This document shows, piece by piece, positions 1 to 7,947 of a stretch of DNA of 64,000 nt. Under the pieces are notes generated by a model. That model had not been told where the DNA came from and ran no database searches. It saw only the letters and a program-made list of their open reading frames with translations. The position numbers were made by a program, and so were the translations under genes. Origin of the DNA: Oceaniglobus indicus (GTDB lineage Bacteria > Pseudomonadota > Alphaproteobacteria > Rhodobacterales > Rhodobacteraceae); the NCBI RefSeq assembly GCF_002751875.1, contig NZ_NMZM01000002.1:1-64000 (forward strand), read 5' to 3'. Every line of letters starts with the position of its first letter. The first letter of the stretch is position 1.

Positions 1-1
1 T

Positions 2-151
2 GACAAGCGTCGGTACAAACGCCGCAACCGGATCGAGATCATGTTCGGCAGATTGAAGGACTGGCGACGGGTGGCAACCCGATACGACCGCTGTCCGAAG
101 GTCTTTCTGTCGACCATCGCGCTCGCAGCACTTGTCATCTATTGGCTATGA
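2..151 (+). pseudogene. IS5-family transposase, C-terminal fragment
   Basis: The open frame enters from the window edge and ends at the TGA at 149-151. It encodes a 49-residue tail with the pattern DKRRYKRRNRIEIMFGRLKDW followed by an arginine-rich stretch and a hydrophobic end, which is the usual carboxy end of IS5/IS427-group DDE transposases (it carries the catalytic Glu of the Y-(2)-R-(3)-E-(6)-K motif). Only the 3' end is visible, so it cannot be told whether the full element is intact to the left. It directly abuts a fragment of an IS3-family orfA. Confidence 0.75.
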
Positions 152-221
152 GTCCTGACCCTAAGGCCTCCAGCGCGACCTTCGCCTTGAACTCCGGCGC
201 ATGCTGCTTGCGTTTAGACAT
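152..221 (-). pseudogene. IS3-family orfA, 5' fragment interrupted by the IS5-type element
   Basis: Read on the minus strand from the ATG at 219-221, the frame begins MSKRKQHAPEFKAKVALEAL, the familiar start of the IS3-family OrfA helix-turn-helix protein. A strong ribosome binding site (AAGGAG) lies just upstream. The similarity stops after about 20 residues near a CTAA sequence at about 162-165, where the end of the IS5-type element begins. CTAA fits the YTAR target preference of IS5 elements, so this orfA was probably broken by that insertion. Confidence 0.65.
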
Positions 222-606
222 CTGTAATCTCCTTGGTGTTGAAGATCAGCAGACTGCATATCGTAGCTTATGTCAGTGTCCGAATTTCGGGGGGTAGCTT
301 ACCCCCTATCCCACAACACACAAGTGATAAAGCTGATTTCACTATCCGATTCGGCAAGCAGCTCTCACAAGGACGAAATAATACGATCACTTCACATGTT
401 CCAATTTCTAAGATTTGTGGAACATGCTGCTTTCAACACCGTGATTGTTGGCTTTTGGAAATCAGGATGTTCCAAAATCTGACTCCGCCGTGCGCTACAA
501 ATGCTCTCAAAACAATAGCTTGCATGACTTTCGGCAGTCTGCTCATCTTGTGGCATGAGGACTTCCAATCCGGCAGTTCTTGGAAAATCATAAGGAGGGT
601 TCGAAC
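222..606. other. Gene-free AT-rich stretch
   Basis: This 385-bp stretch has clearly lower GC than the rest of the window. Open frames across it lack a plausible ribosome binding site and resemble nothing I know. It ends with a good AAGGAGG-type site at about 592-599 that serves the small gene at 607. It may hold that gene's promoter, but I see no convincing -35/-10 pair. The composition points to foreign DNA. Confidence 0.5.
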
Positions 607-774
607 ATGACCGATGCAACAAGCCCCATGCACAAGATTATGGAAGCAGCGAACATTAACGCCGCGCCCAAGCCGACGCTGAGAGCCGACATCGATTTTA
701 GCGAACTCGAATTTGGTCTGATGGCGCCGCATCTGTCCGATGAAGAAGCGGACAAATTTATGGATGCACTTTGA
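607..774 (+). CDS. Small protein of unknown function (55 aa)
   Basis: The start at 607 (MTDATSP...) is chosen because a strong AAGGAGGG site lies 8-15 nt upstream. An in-frame ATG at 580 has no such site. The product is short, acidic at its C-terminal half (FSELEFGL, LSDEEADKFMDAL) and has no membrane segment, signal peptide or cysteine. I do not recognise a family. It is followed after 6 nt by a 39-aa frame, and both precede a serine-recombinase fragment, so they may be passengers or control genes of a lost mobile element. Confidence 0.5.
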   Translation: MTDATSPMHKIMEAANINAAPKPTLRADIDFSELEFGLMAPHLSDEEADKFMDAL

Positions 775-780
775 GAAATC

Positions 781-900
781 ATGATGACCTTCGTCGAGCT
801 TGGATTTGGCGTTCATCCAACTCAACAGGTCCTCAGTCCAGATGAAGTCCGGCAAGAGTTATTCGCGATGGCCGACAGAATTTTCAAAGCCGTCGCGTAA
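781..900 (+). CDS. Small protein of unknown function (39 aa)
   Basis: The frame begins with two ATG codons at 781 and 784 and ends with TAA at 898-900. The predicted peptide (MMTFVELGFGVHPTQQ...) has a hydrophobic N-terminal third and an amphipathic C-terminal helix (SPDEVRQELFAMADRIFKAV). It starts 6 nt after the stop of the 55-aa gene, which suggests translational coupling because no separate strong ribosome binding site is present. I recognise no family. The frame is short, so coding status is uncertain. Confidence 0.35.
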   Translation: MMTFVELGFGVHPTQQVLSPDEVRQELFAMADRIFKAVA

Positions 901-935
901 ATATTGCTGGTGCAAGGGAAAACAAGAGACGAATT

Positions 936-1066
936 GTGAAAGAACTGTGTGATAGAATCGCAGAGCGCTGCTTGATCTACTGCCGAGTTTCATCCGTGAA
1001 ACAAACAAAAGATGGTGCTGGCCTTTCTAGCCAAGAGCGAACCTGTCGTGAGTATGCAGAACGGGC
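936..1066 (+). pseudogene. Serine recombinase (resolvase/invertase type), N-terminal fragment
   Basis: From the GTG at 936 the frame reads CLIYCRVSSVKQTKDGAGLS and then SQERTCREYAE. This is the start of the catalytic domain of large serine recombinases: the YxRVS motif with its nucleophilic serine, then the SQ...C..YA helix. Homology ends at about residue 43. The frame continues for a few codons into DNA that is the antisense of an exbB gene, so the recombinase has lost most of its catalytic domain and all of its DNA-binding part. The breakpoint lies at about 1060-1068. Confidence 0.7.
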
Positions 1067-1552
1067 AACCCAGATGCCCCCCGCAAGCATGGACGGATCG
1101 ATCTGGCTTCCGGCGCGCTGCAAGGATTGAAACGCTTCGATCATGCCCAGAACAGTGCCGAAAAGTCCCAACAACGGTGCCAGTTGAGCCACGGAATCGA
1201 GCAATCGAAATCCGCGCTCAAGCATGGCGAATTGCGCCTCGGCCTCGGCCTCCAGACGGGCGCGGATGTCGGGCGCTGTGTGATGGTCGAGAGCCATGCG
1301 AAAGGTCGGCGCGAGATAGCTTGTGCTGGTGTCCAGGACGCTGATCGCCCGGACGCGCTCATTTCGATCCCAGGCGGCCACGGACCGCTGCAAGGCCGCG
1401 TGACGCCCGACGCCCGCCCGCCGGAATTGCCATATCTTGTAGAAAACGACGCCGGTTGTTACCACGGACACCGCGATCAGCACCGCCACCACCGGCCCGC
1501 CAAGATCGAACACCCGGCCAATGGCAGGGCCAAGTTTTTCCAGCGGGCTCAT
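1064..1552 (-). pseudogene. exbB: ExbB/TolQ/MotA-type proton channel protein, C-terminally truncated
   Basis: The minus-strand frame starts at the ATG at 1550-1552. It shows a first membrane segment (about residues 17-37), a cytoplasmic domain rich in charged residues, then the second membrane segment with the ExbB signature APLLGLFGTVLGMIEAF and the beginning of the third (SMLAGGIWVA, to residue 163). Homology stops exactly where the serine-recombinase fragment begins, so the end of the third helix and the C-terminus are lost. ExbB normally drives TonB-dependent uptake with ExbD. The neighbouring hmuV remnant points to haem uptake. Confidence 0.8.
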
Positions 1553-1589
1553 CTTAACAACTCGGTGCCGGTGCGACTGCTTGTTCCCA

Positions 1590-2116
1590 GAGCGTTACAC
1601 AGCGCGCTATGCGCCCCGCCTGTCCGCATGGGGTTGCTGCGCGGTATGTCGGGCCAGCGCAGCGACATACCCGCCCGCGCGCTCTGCGCTGTCGGACTGG
1701 AAGGATACGGCGCCAGATTCTATCAGGAGCTTTCGGGCGGCGAGCAGCAGCGCGCCCAACTGGCGCGCGTCCTGTGTCAGGTCTGGCACCCTGTTGTCGA
1801 GGGCAACCCCCGCTGGCTGTTGCTGGACGAACCGGTCGCGAGCCTCGACATTGGACACCAGCTTCTGGTGATGCGCTTGGTGAAGGACTTCGCGGCACGG
1901 GGCGGCGGCGTGGTGGCCGTGATGCACGATCTCAATCTCTCCGCCATGTTCGCCGACCGGATGACCATCATCACGGCCGGAAATCTGTTGCAGGCAGGTG
2001 CGCCTGCTGACGTCATGCAGGATGAAGTGCTTTCGCAAGCCTACGGTTGCGCTCTGAGGGTCAACACACCAGCGGCCGCAGGGCAGAGTTACCTGCTGCC
2101 GCATCACGCGCAGTGA
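1590..2116 (+). pseudogene. hmuV: Haem ABC transporter ATPase HmuV, C-terminal part
   Basis: The frame shows the ABC signature LSGGEQQR, a HmuV-type Q-loop-distal region, the Walker B motif WLLLDEPVASLD, the switch histidine in VMHDLNLS and the characteristic HmuV tail GCALRVNTP...YLLP. The Walker A half is missing. The sequence upstream of about 1640 does not resemble the family and runs into the divergent exbB start at 1552. The fragment cannot bind ATP properly. HmuV would energise the HmuTU haem permease at the inner membrane. The exact left breakpoint is uncertain by some tens of bases. Confidence 0.75.
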
Positions 2117-2128
2117 TGCCCCCCTTTT

Positions 2129-2325
2129 CATCGGACACCCCAGCGGTTTCGGTTTTGGGCCTGATGAACTCGCGGGGCGAGCGCCATTCCCGGCTGCTGT
2201 GGGGTGGTTTTCGCTAGAGTATCGATGACAGTGCAGTTTCGGCGTTTGGCCGCGGGTTGACGCGGACGTCGTTGCGCTTGAGCGTTTTCACGAATGTCTC
2301 TGACATGCCGTTGGAGTGCAGGCTG
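2129..2325 (-). pseudogene. IS3-family orfB transposase, degenerate C-terminal end
   Basis: On the minus strand from about 2325 the reading is HSNGMSETFVKTLKR and VRVNPRPNAET, the conserved region just past the catalytic Glu of IS3-family OrfB. A frameshift or internal deletion follows, and the end WRSPREFI resumes in another frame at about 2155-2180. The catalytic core is absent, so it is inactive. It directly abuts the degenerate Tn-copy that begins at about 2333. It is not in register with the orfA fragment at 152-221 and may come from another copy. Confidence 0.65.
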
Positions 2326-2332
2326 GCTACCC

Positions 2333-2645
2333 CTCGCAAATGCCCCCGCGCGTGGGGCCAAATTCGGACCGTCGCCGAAGCGAAGCGACTGATACCGGAC
2401 TGTTTCCGGCGCGACGCCGGCTGTCATGCACAGCAAAGACCCTCACCGTTCGACGCATTGAGGGCTTTTTTCGTGCTCGCCAGCCACTGGAAATTGCTGC
2501 CGTTCATCCGTTTATGTTGCGCATCAACACCCTGTGCCCCGCGATGTGATCCAGAACACAGCGCCGATTTTCCAAGAAACGGTCAAACAGAACTTCGAGA
2601 TCGAGCAGCGTCGCGCCTCATGAACCGCCTCGATCAGCAAAAAAA
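2333..2645 (+). repeat. Degenerate second copy of the tnsB-end / terminator / cargo junction
   Basis: Bases 2333-2619 align with 6821-7106 (offset about 4487) at roughly 80-85% by eye. The copy covers the last codons of tnsB, the inverted-repeat terminator (here mismatched, at about 2440-2472) and the 3' end of the convergent 146-aa gene. After the octamer CGCGCCTC at 2612-2619 the match jumps to 7769-7805, inside the neighbouring 140-aa gene. CGCGCCTC also stands at 7099-7106 and 7769-7776, so about 670 bp were lost between short direct repeats. All reading frames in this copy are broken. Confidence 0.75.
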
Positions 2646-3523
2646 AATCGAGAGTCGAAAGGCGTCCCCGAGTCACGTCAGCCATGATTCTAAAGATATG
2701 ACGATGCACCGATTTTGAACAACTCCTTCTCCGTCCTGAACCGATCATATTCATATGTTGGTCAGGGTGAACGCACGGCACTTGGCGGCCGTTTCGGGAA
2801 ATCCACTTGCGAGCAGAAAGGAGGCGAGATGGACTTTCCCGGCATCGCACGGCACGCCTGATGCGCGAGACCCCGTTGATCGCGCGGCGAAAAAGGCGGT
2901 TCACGCGCACCACGGACAGCGAACATGCCTGGCCTGTCGCCCCGAACCTCGTGGCGCCGGACTGCACGGCGGGTTGACCGGAGGTGCGGACATCTCCTGC
3001 AGCCGGACGGCAAAGGGGTGGCTCTACCTCGCGATCGTTCCGGACCTCTTCTTGCGCCGTGCAGCGCCGGCGCGGACCATCATCATATCGCTTGACCCTT
3101 CCCGGGGCTGGCGATGGCGCTTGCGATGCATCGATCCGCACGGATTCACATCATCTCCATTTCCTGAAAGCCACGGCCAGGGGCGTCGCGCATCGCGGCG
3201 GCCGCGTCGTTCGATGACGGCGTCAAGGTTGCGACGAATCACTGCGACGGTGTGACGGGCGCGCGCGAATGCCGTCGAATGCCATCCCCGTTCGAATGTG
3301 TTGCGCGAATACACAGCCTCAGCGCTCTGTTGGCGCGGCTTTCGGCACTTTCGAAAAGTCACGTCCCGGGCGCCGCGAGGCGGTGCCTGAGTCGATGACA
3401 CGTACCGCGTTGTTTTATCTCGACTTTATATTTCACCAGATCCCTATGGGATCATCCGGCGGTCTCCGGAAATTTTTTCTTCATTTAATTTTCGGCCAAA
3501 AATCGCGATTGCCTGCCCCGATC
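2646..3523. other. Stretch without supportable gene
   Basis: About 880 bp separate the degenerate copy from the putative left end of the Tn7-like element. Several open frames exist in this GC-rich DNA, but none has a convincing ribosome binding site or recognisable motif. The last 120 bp (about 3405-3515) are AT-rich. I see only decayed sequence here. Confidence 0.5.
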
Positions 3524-3545
3524 TGACGGGTAGTTTCTGGGTCTC
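3524..3545 (+). repeat. Candidate left end of the Tn7-like element
   Basis: TGACGGG followed by TAGTTT matches, in inverted orientation, the outermost bases of the right end (CCCGTCA at 9025-9031) and the ATAGTT core of the right-end repeats. Only one such unit is clear on this side, so the placement is tentative. Confidence 0.3.
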
Positions 3546-3856
3546 AAGCGAGGGCAAACGACGCAAACCACCCACCGGGGCGCAGAATTTTCTTCGTGAA
3601 ACGCACAACCGGCCAATCTTGCCATTGACGATATCGGGTCCCGGCGGGCGAGGGAAAGACCCCCTCCACCGCGAGACGACGATCAGAACCAGGATCGTGC
3701 TGCACCCCGACACCGATACCGCAGGTTGCAAGACCTGCATCCCATGCGCCCGAAACCGGGCAGCATCTCGAACAGACTGAAATTCAATATCGCAGCCTGC
3801 GGGCAGCGTCGGAGCGTTTTCCGGCGGGCGGTATCGTTATGTGGGAAGGACAGGAA

Positions 3857-4528
3857 ATGCCGATTTTTTCGGAGGGCACCGTGTTGCCTGAACACTCGCG
3901 CGCAGACCGCAAGATCCAGAACGTGTCGAAATGGCATTGCACCGCCCATGCCGTGCGCGGCGCCGGACCGGGCAGGCGCATGCAGGGGGAGAGCAAGCTG
4001 GAAATGGACCATCAGGCCATTCAGTTTTTGCAGCCCGATGTCGTCGACGTCGTCGAACAGGTCGAGTTCAAGTTCGGCTGGCGAAACGAGACGCGTCATG
4101 TCTTCGACATGCTGGTCACCACGACGGCCGGTGAGCAGATCGCATACACCGTCAAGCCGACATCGCGCCTCAATTCGAAAGATTTCCTCGGGAAAATGCA
4201 GGTGGTCGCCTGGTGGGTGCAGAAGAAGGAATTTGCATCGTCGGTGCGACTGCTGACCGAAGCGGATATCGACCCGATCGTCCTGCACAACGCCAACCTG
4301 AACGCGGCGGTACACGACAGCGATCCCGAGGCCGAGATCGCCGTGCGCGAGGTCGCCCGCAATCTCCGCGGGTCCGTCACCATTCGGACCCTCACACAAG
4401 AGGTCGGCCTGAAGGAACGCGGCTATCGCGCGATCCTGCGACTGATCTCGAACCGCGAGCTCAGGTCGGTGCACCACGAACGGACAACGCCGCACACCCT
4501 CATCGAATGGAAAGGCATTCAGTCATGA
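3857..4528 (+). CDS. tnsA: TnsA-like transposon endonuclease
   Basis: TnsA makes the 5'-strand cuts at Tn7 ends and turns replicative into cut-and-paste transposition. This 223-aa product has the family pattern: GESKLE with the acidic residue at about position 45-49, a hydrophobic strand with the catalytic-type Asp in HVFDMLVTT (D84), and the lysine of YTVKP (K100). A C-terminal winged-helix-like part with LTQEVGLKERGYRAIL follows. The start at 3857 is preferred because AAGGA lies 6 nt upstream. An in-frame ATG at 3839 is possible. The stop overlaps the tnsB start as ATGA (4525-4528), so the two are translated together. The PD of most TnsA proteins is FD here. Confidence 0.7.
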   Translation: MPIFSEGTVLPEHSRADRKIQNVSKWHCTAHAVRGAGPGRRMQGESKLEMDHQAIQFLQPDVVDVVEQVEFKFGWRNETRHVFDMLVTTTAGEQIAYTVKPTSRLNSKDFLGKMQVVAWWVQKKEFASSVRLLTEADIDPIVLHNANLNAAVHDSDPEAEIAVREVARNLRGSVTIRTLTQEVGLKERGYRAILRLISNRELRSVHHERTTPHTLIEWKGIQS

Positions 4529-6879
4529 ACGCAATTGTCGAAACCCGCGCCTTCGTCCACGCGGCGCCGGTCAAAACCGGCTTCCGGATCGAGGAATCCG
4601 ACCGCCTGACGATTGAAGGGCGGCATTTCGACTGGGCCGGACGATCGGGTGATACGATCTTCCTGCAGCCGTCGAGTGGTCAGGGGATGACCGAGCAATT
4701 CACCATGGGGACACTCTCGCGGCTCAGCGCATCCGGGGCAATCAAACATGAGGTGGGGTATTACCTGCCGGATGATCTGAAGACCGCTCCGCAGGCAAAA
4801 GGCGTCCAGTTTCGGCCCGAGGACCTGAACCCGGCTCAAAAGAAGCGGTTCTACAATCGCTTCGTGCAGATCATGGCGCTGGAGGACATGATCTCGGAGG
4901 GTATCATCCTGCCGCGCAAAACCGACATCAAAGCCTTTTCCAAGGAAATCGAAGATCGCGCGGCCGTGTATCTGAAGAAGGAGATCACCGAGCGCGACCT
5001 GCTGGATCATGCATTGAAGCATCGGGAGTTGCCGGCTGCGGTTGCGAAGACGGTGCGTAAGAGCCGTGGGGGCACGAACCGGGAGAGTGTCGCCCTCTAC
5101 ACGCCGGACTATCTGCGCAAGCTCTACCAGAACTACCGGAAACACGGGCTTTCCGCCCTGGCGGACTCGCTGTCGAGGTCGGGCAACCGGACGGGTTCCG
5201 GCCGGCCCGAAGAACAGGCATTGCTGATGAAAACCATCAGGACCAGCTATCTGACGCTCGAGCGGAAGACCCTGAAAGCAACCGTCATCGACGTCCAGCG
5301 GGCGTTCCGTGACGAGAACAAACGCCGTGAAAAACTGGAACACGAGGGGCCGCACGACAACGAACCCCGTCTGCCTCTTCGCGTCCCTGGACGGGATGCT
5401 GTCCGCAGCGCGATCGGCAAGCTGGATCCCCTGCGGGTCATGATCGCGCGTTACGGCCGGGAGCATGCGATCAAGAAGTTGCGTCCGGTCGGAAAGGGAC
5501 TGGAGGTCTCGCGGCCGGGGGAGCGCGTCGAGATGGACGAATGGTGCATCGACCTGCAGTCGATCATCCACTCTGCCAACCTCAGGGAATTCTTCGGCGA
5601 TGACCTTCTGGACCTGATCGGCCTCGACGGTGATACGGCCCGGTGGTGGCTTGTCCTGGCGATCGATTGTCGGACCAAGGTCATCCTGGGGATGAAGCTG
5701 ACCCGGAACCCCTGCACCAGCGCGGCGCAGGAATGCCTGCGCATGATCGTGAGCGACAAGGGCCGGCTGGCGGCCGCCTCGGGCGCACCGACGCCGTGGT
5801 CCATGGCCGTGAAACCCGAGGTGCTGGTCACGGACAACGGCCCGGCTTTCAAGTCGGAGGCCTTCACCAATTGTTGCCTGGACCTGCGCGTCGCGACACT
5901 GCGGACCCACGCCGGTGTTCCGGGAATGCGCGGTACGGGCGAGCGTATCTTCGGCACGCTCAGCACCGACCTGATGCCGCGGCTGAGGGGGCGCACCTTC
6001 TCCAACTCGATCGAACGCGGGGATTACAAATCGGAACACCGGGCCTGTCTCGATGCGGAAGATGTCGCCTTCATTCTGGTCCGATGGGTGGTCGATATCT
6101 ATCACAATTCCGCGCATCGCGGTCTCGGCGGGCTCACTCCGCTCGAGCAGTGGAACGCCGATATGGAAGACGGGAATTACCCCTTGAGCGGGTTGCCCGA
6201 TCTCGACACGAAACGTCTTGCCTTCGGCAAGCGCCTTGCGCGCAAGGTGGCGCAGGAGGGCATCGTGGTCATGGGGGTGCAGTATCAGAGCGCTGAGCTG
6301 GGCATGTACTTCATGGGAACGGAGCGCAGGCTGGTCGACGTTCGCTGGGATCCCGAAGACCTTGGCGCCATCAGTGTTTACCTCGAGGGCAAATGGCAGG
6401 TAATCCCCGCCGTGCATGACCGTTTCGTCGGCATGCACTTCCATGACTGGATGAAGGTTCGCCGCGCGCTGCGGGCGAAATCGGCCTCGCGCAAGGCCTG
6501 GAACCAGGAAATCGTGTTCAACGCGATCGATCAGATCGAGAACCTGGTCAAGGACCGCTCGATGGCGTTCGGGATCATCCACACGACCATCGGCGACACG
6601 GAGTTCAAAAGGATCGAGGAGGACTTCTTCTCGTCGTTCCGAATCGACGACACACCTCGTCTGCAAGCCGATGACGGGGGCCTTGGCCGGGTAATCGCGC
6701 CGCGCGCTCCGGACGCCGACATCGCCCCCGCGGGGTCCAGGGCCGATCCGATGGGCGCCACGGTGAAGCCGTTCCCGGAGTCCACCCCGGGTGAGGTCAC
6801 CGGAGACAGCAACCTCACCGCTCGCAAATCCCCCGCGCGTGGGGCCAAATTCGGGCTGCCGCCCAAGCGCAACGACTGA
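4525..6879 (+). CDS. tnsB: TnsB-like DDE transposase (Mu-transposase C-terminal type)
   Basis: The 784-aa protein has an N-terminal DNA-binding region, an rve/DDE integrase core and a Mu-type C-terminal barrel. The catalytic triad is readable: D338 in VEMDEW, D437 in VTDNGPAF and E473 in GTGERIFG, spaced as DD35E. YHNSAHRGLGGLTPLEQW lies after the core as in TnsB/TniA/MuA proteins. TnsB binds the transposon ends and joins 3' ends to target DNA, normally with TnsA and the ATPase TnsC. The gene overlaps tnsA by four bases. A strong terminator stands 42 bp after its stop, so no tnsC follows in the operon. The carboxy tail ends in a basic KSPARGAKFGLPPKRND segment. Confidence 0.85.
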   Translation: MNAIVETRAFVHAAPVKTGFRIEESDRLTIEGRHFDWAGRSGDTIFLQPSSGQGMTEQFTMGTLSRLSASGAIKHEVGYYLPDDLKTAPQAKGVQFRPEDLNPAQKKRFYNRFVQIMALEDMISEGIILPRKTDIKAFSKEIEDRAAVYLKKEITERDLLDHALKHRELPAAVAKTVRKSRGGTNRESVALYTPDYLRKLYQNYRKHGLSALADSLSRSGNRTGSGRPEEQALLMKTIRTSYLTLERKTLKATVIDVQRAFRDENKRREKLEHEGPHDNEPRLPLRVPGRDAVRSAIGKLDPLRVMIARYGREHAIKKLRPVGKGLEVSRPGERVEMDEWCIDLQSIIHSANLREFFGDDLLDLIGLDGDTARWWLVLAIDCRTKVILGMKLTRNPCTSAAQECLRMIVSDKGRLAAASGAPTPWSMAVKPEVLVTDNGPAFKSEAFTNCCLDLRVATLRTHAGVPGMRGTGERIFGTLSTDLMPRLRGRTFSNSIERGDYKSEHRACLDAEDVAFILVRWVVDIYHNSAHRGLGGLTPLEQWNADMEDGNYPLSGLPDLDTKRLAFGKRLARKVAQEGIVVMGVQYQSAELGMYFMGTERRLVDVRWDPEDLGAISVYLEGKWQVIPAVHDRFVGMHFHDWMKVRRALRAKSASRKAWNQEIVFNAIDQIENLVKDRSMAFGIIHTTIGDTEFKRIEEDFFSSFRIDDTPRLQADDGGLGRVIAPRAPDADIAPAGSRADPMGATVKPFPESTPGEVTGDSNLTARKSPARGAKFGLPPKRND

Positions 6880-6921
6880 TACCGGACTGTTTCCAACGCA
6901 ACGCCGACTGTCATGCACAGC

Positions 6922-6958
6922 AAAGGCCCTCACCGCTCGACGCAGTGAGGGCCTTTTT
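6922..6958. terminator. Bidirectional intrinsic terminator between tnsB and the convergent cargo gene
   Basis: AAAGGCCCTCAC (6922-6933) and GTGAGGGCCTTT (6945-6956) form a perfect 12-bp stem with an 11-nt loop, followed by further T residues on the plus strand and preceded by A residues that serve the minus strand. It lies between the 3' ends of tnsB and the 146-aa gene. A mutated form is present in the degenerate copy at about 2440-2472. Confidence 0.85.
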
Positions 6959-6990
6959 CATGCGCGCCGGTTGCCGGAAATCGCTGCCGT

Positions 6991-7431
6991 TCACCCCGTC
7001 ATGTTGCGCATCAACACCTTGTGCGCCGCGATATGATCCAGAACAGAGCGCCGGGTTTCGACGAAGCGGTCGAACAGGTTTTGCAGATCGAGCAACTCCG
7101 CGCCTCTCCGGGTATACACCGGGACCTCTCGAACTTCACCGTGCTGCCCGGCCTCATCGAACCGGGTTTCGACAAACCGATGGTCCGTTCCGGTTTTCTC
7201 GGCCTCGATATCGCGTTCGAGAATGTCGCGGACCGCGTCGAGGCCACCTTCGACAGAGGCGCAGAACGGTTCGCGGTCACGCAGCGATGCAAGGCAGCGC
7301 GCCACGAAAGCCACGTCCCGGGCGGTGCGTCCGAGGTGCAGCACGCGGGCCTGCTCGGCAACCTCGCGGCCGAGCCGGATCGCGGTGGCGGCAAGATCGT
7401 CGATATTGGAGGAAAGCTGGGTGGTGTTCAT
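6991..7431 (-). CDS. Unknown protein, 146 aa, Tn cargo
   Basis: The start at 7431 (MNTTQLSSNIDDLAATAIRLG) is chosen over an upstream frame extension because GGGAGA stands at the right distance before it. The product is soluble, largely helical and charged (REVAEQARVLHLGRTARDVAFVARCL, RDILERDIEAEKTG) and ends DHIAAHKVLMRNMTG. There is no signal peptide or membrane segment. I recognise no family. Its 3' end converges on tnsB across a shared terminator, and a degraded copy of that 3' end exists at about 2475-2619. Its ribosome binding site lies in a 12-bp inverted repeat (7435-7500), so translation may be controlled. It is probably the last gene of a three-gene unit. Confidence 0.6.
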   Translation of the reverse strand: MNTTQLSSNIDDLAATAIRLGREVAEQARVLHLGRTARDVAFVARCLASLRDREPFCASVEGGLDAVRDILERDIEAEKTGTDHRFVETRFDEAGQHGEVREVPVYTRRGAELLDLQNLFDRFVETRRSVLDHIAAHKVLMRNMTG

Positions 7432-7434
7432 GAT

Positions 7435-7500
7435 CGGATCTCCCGAAATCGGCGCGCCGGGACGGCGAGCCTTCAAGACGGCCGGACCTCGGGAGATCCG
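7435..7500 (-). promoter_or_regulatory. Inverted repeat that would mask the ribosome binding site of the 146-aa gene
   Basis: CGGATCTCCCGA at 7435-7446 and TCGGGAGATCCG at 7489-7500 are perfect 12-bp inverted repeats with 42 nt between. In the minus-strand transcript the second arm contains the GGGAGA ribosome binding site just 3 nt before the ATG at 7431. Pairing with the first arm would hide it. The role in translational control is inferred from position only. Confidence 0.5.
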
Positions 7501-7524
7501 GCCGTTTCGCATTTGCGGGGTCCG

Positions 7525-7947
7525 CTATGCCGCGGTCTCGAGCGTCAGCGTGCCGCATGCACAGCCGTCTGGTGCATCATCAGTGGCAATGTCGGCCAGC
7601 AAGGCCGCGAGGCGATCGGAGAGCCGACAGCACGCGATCACGAAGGGCGAGTCCGGGTCGATCTCGGCGAAGCGGGCCGTCTCGATGCGGTCGGGATCGC
7701 CCACATCCTGCAGGGTCAGCAGCCTGTGCAAGGCGATCAACTGACGGCGCTGTGCGCGGGTCAGGCGCCGCGCCTCACGAACCGCCTCGATCAGCAGAAA
7801 GACCCTTGCGCTGACCGCGGCGCCACCGAGGGTATGGGCCTTGCGCGCCAGGTCCGTTCCGTGATCGGCGAGGAACCTGCGGACCTGTTGCAGGTCGCCA
7901 TCCGGCGCGACTGCGGCGCCCGTTTCGATCTTGCGATGAATGGTCAT
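7525..7947 (-). CDS. Unknown protein, 140 aa, Tn cargo
   Basis: The start at 7947 (MTIHRKIETGAAV) is preferred because AGGAGGGAGAG lies about 10-19 nt upstream. The longer frame beginning at 8202 has no support. The product has a basic middle (FLLIEAVREARRLTRAQRRQLIALHRLL), an aspartate-rich stretch, and ends DDAPDGCACGTLTLETAA with two cysteines. No membrane segment is seen. I do not recognise it. A short mutated piece of this gene (HEARR region) survives in the degenerate copy near 2620-2645. It is probably co-transcribed with its neighbours, with 164 bp to the gene before and 93 bp to the gene after. Confidence 0.6.
   Translation of the reverse strand: MTIHRKIETGAAVAPDGDLQQVRRFLADHGTDLARKAHTLGGAAVSARVFLLIEAVREARRLTRAQRRQLIALHRLLTLQDVGDPDRIETARFAEIDPDSPFVIACCRLSDRLAALLADIATDDAPDGCACGTLTLETAA

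Noticed and set aside
233-610. 125-aa open frame in the AT-rich gap
   Set aside because: No family resemblance; it overlaps the ribosome binding site and start of the better-supported 55-aa gene.
3450-3475. CCGGCGGTCTCCGG resembling CCGGCGATGTTTCCGG (inverse) near 8820-8850 as possible transposon ends
   Set aside because: Similarity is short and limited to GC-rich CCGG motifs; the TGACGGG and 22-bp repeats fit better.
4519-6933. 804-aa minus-strand open frame opposite tnsB
   Set aside because: tnsB has a full DDE triad and family motifs; the opposite frame has none and no ribosome binding site.
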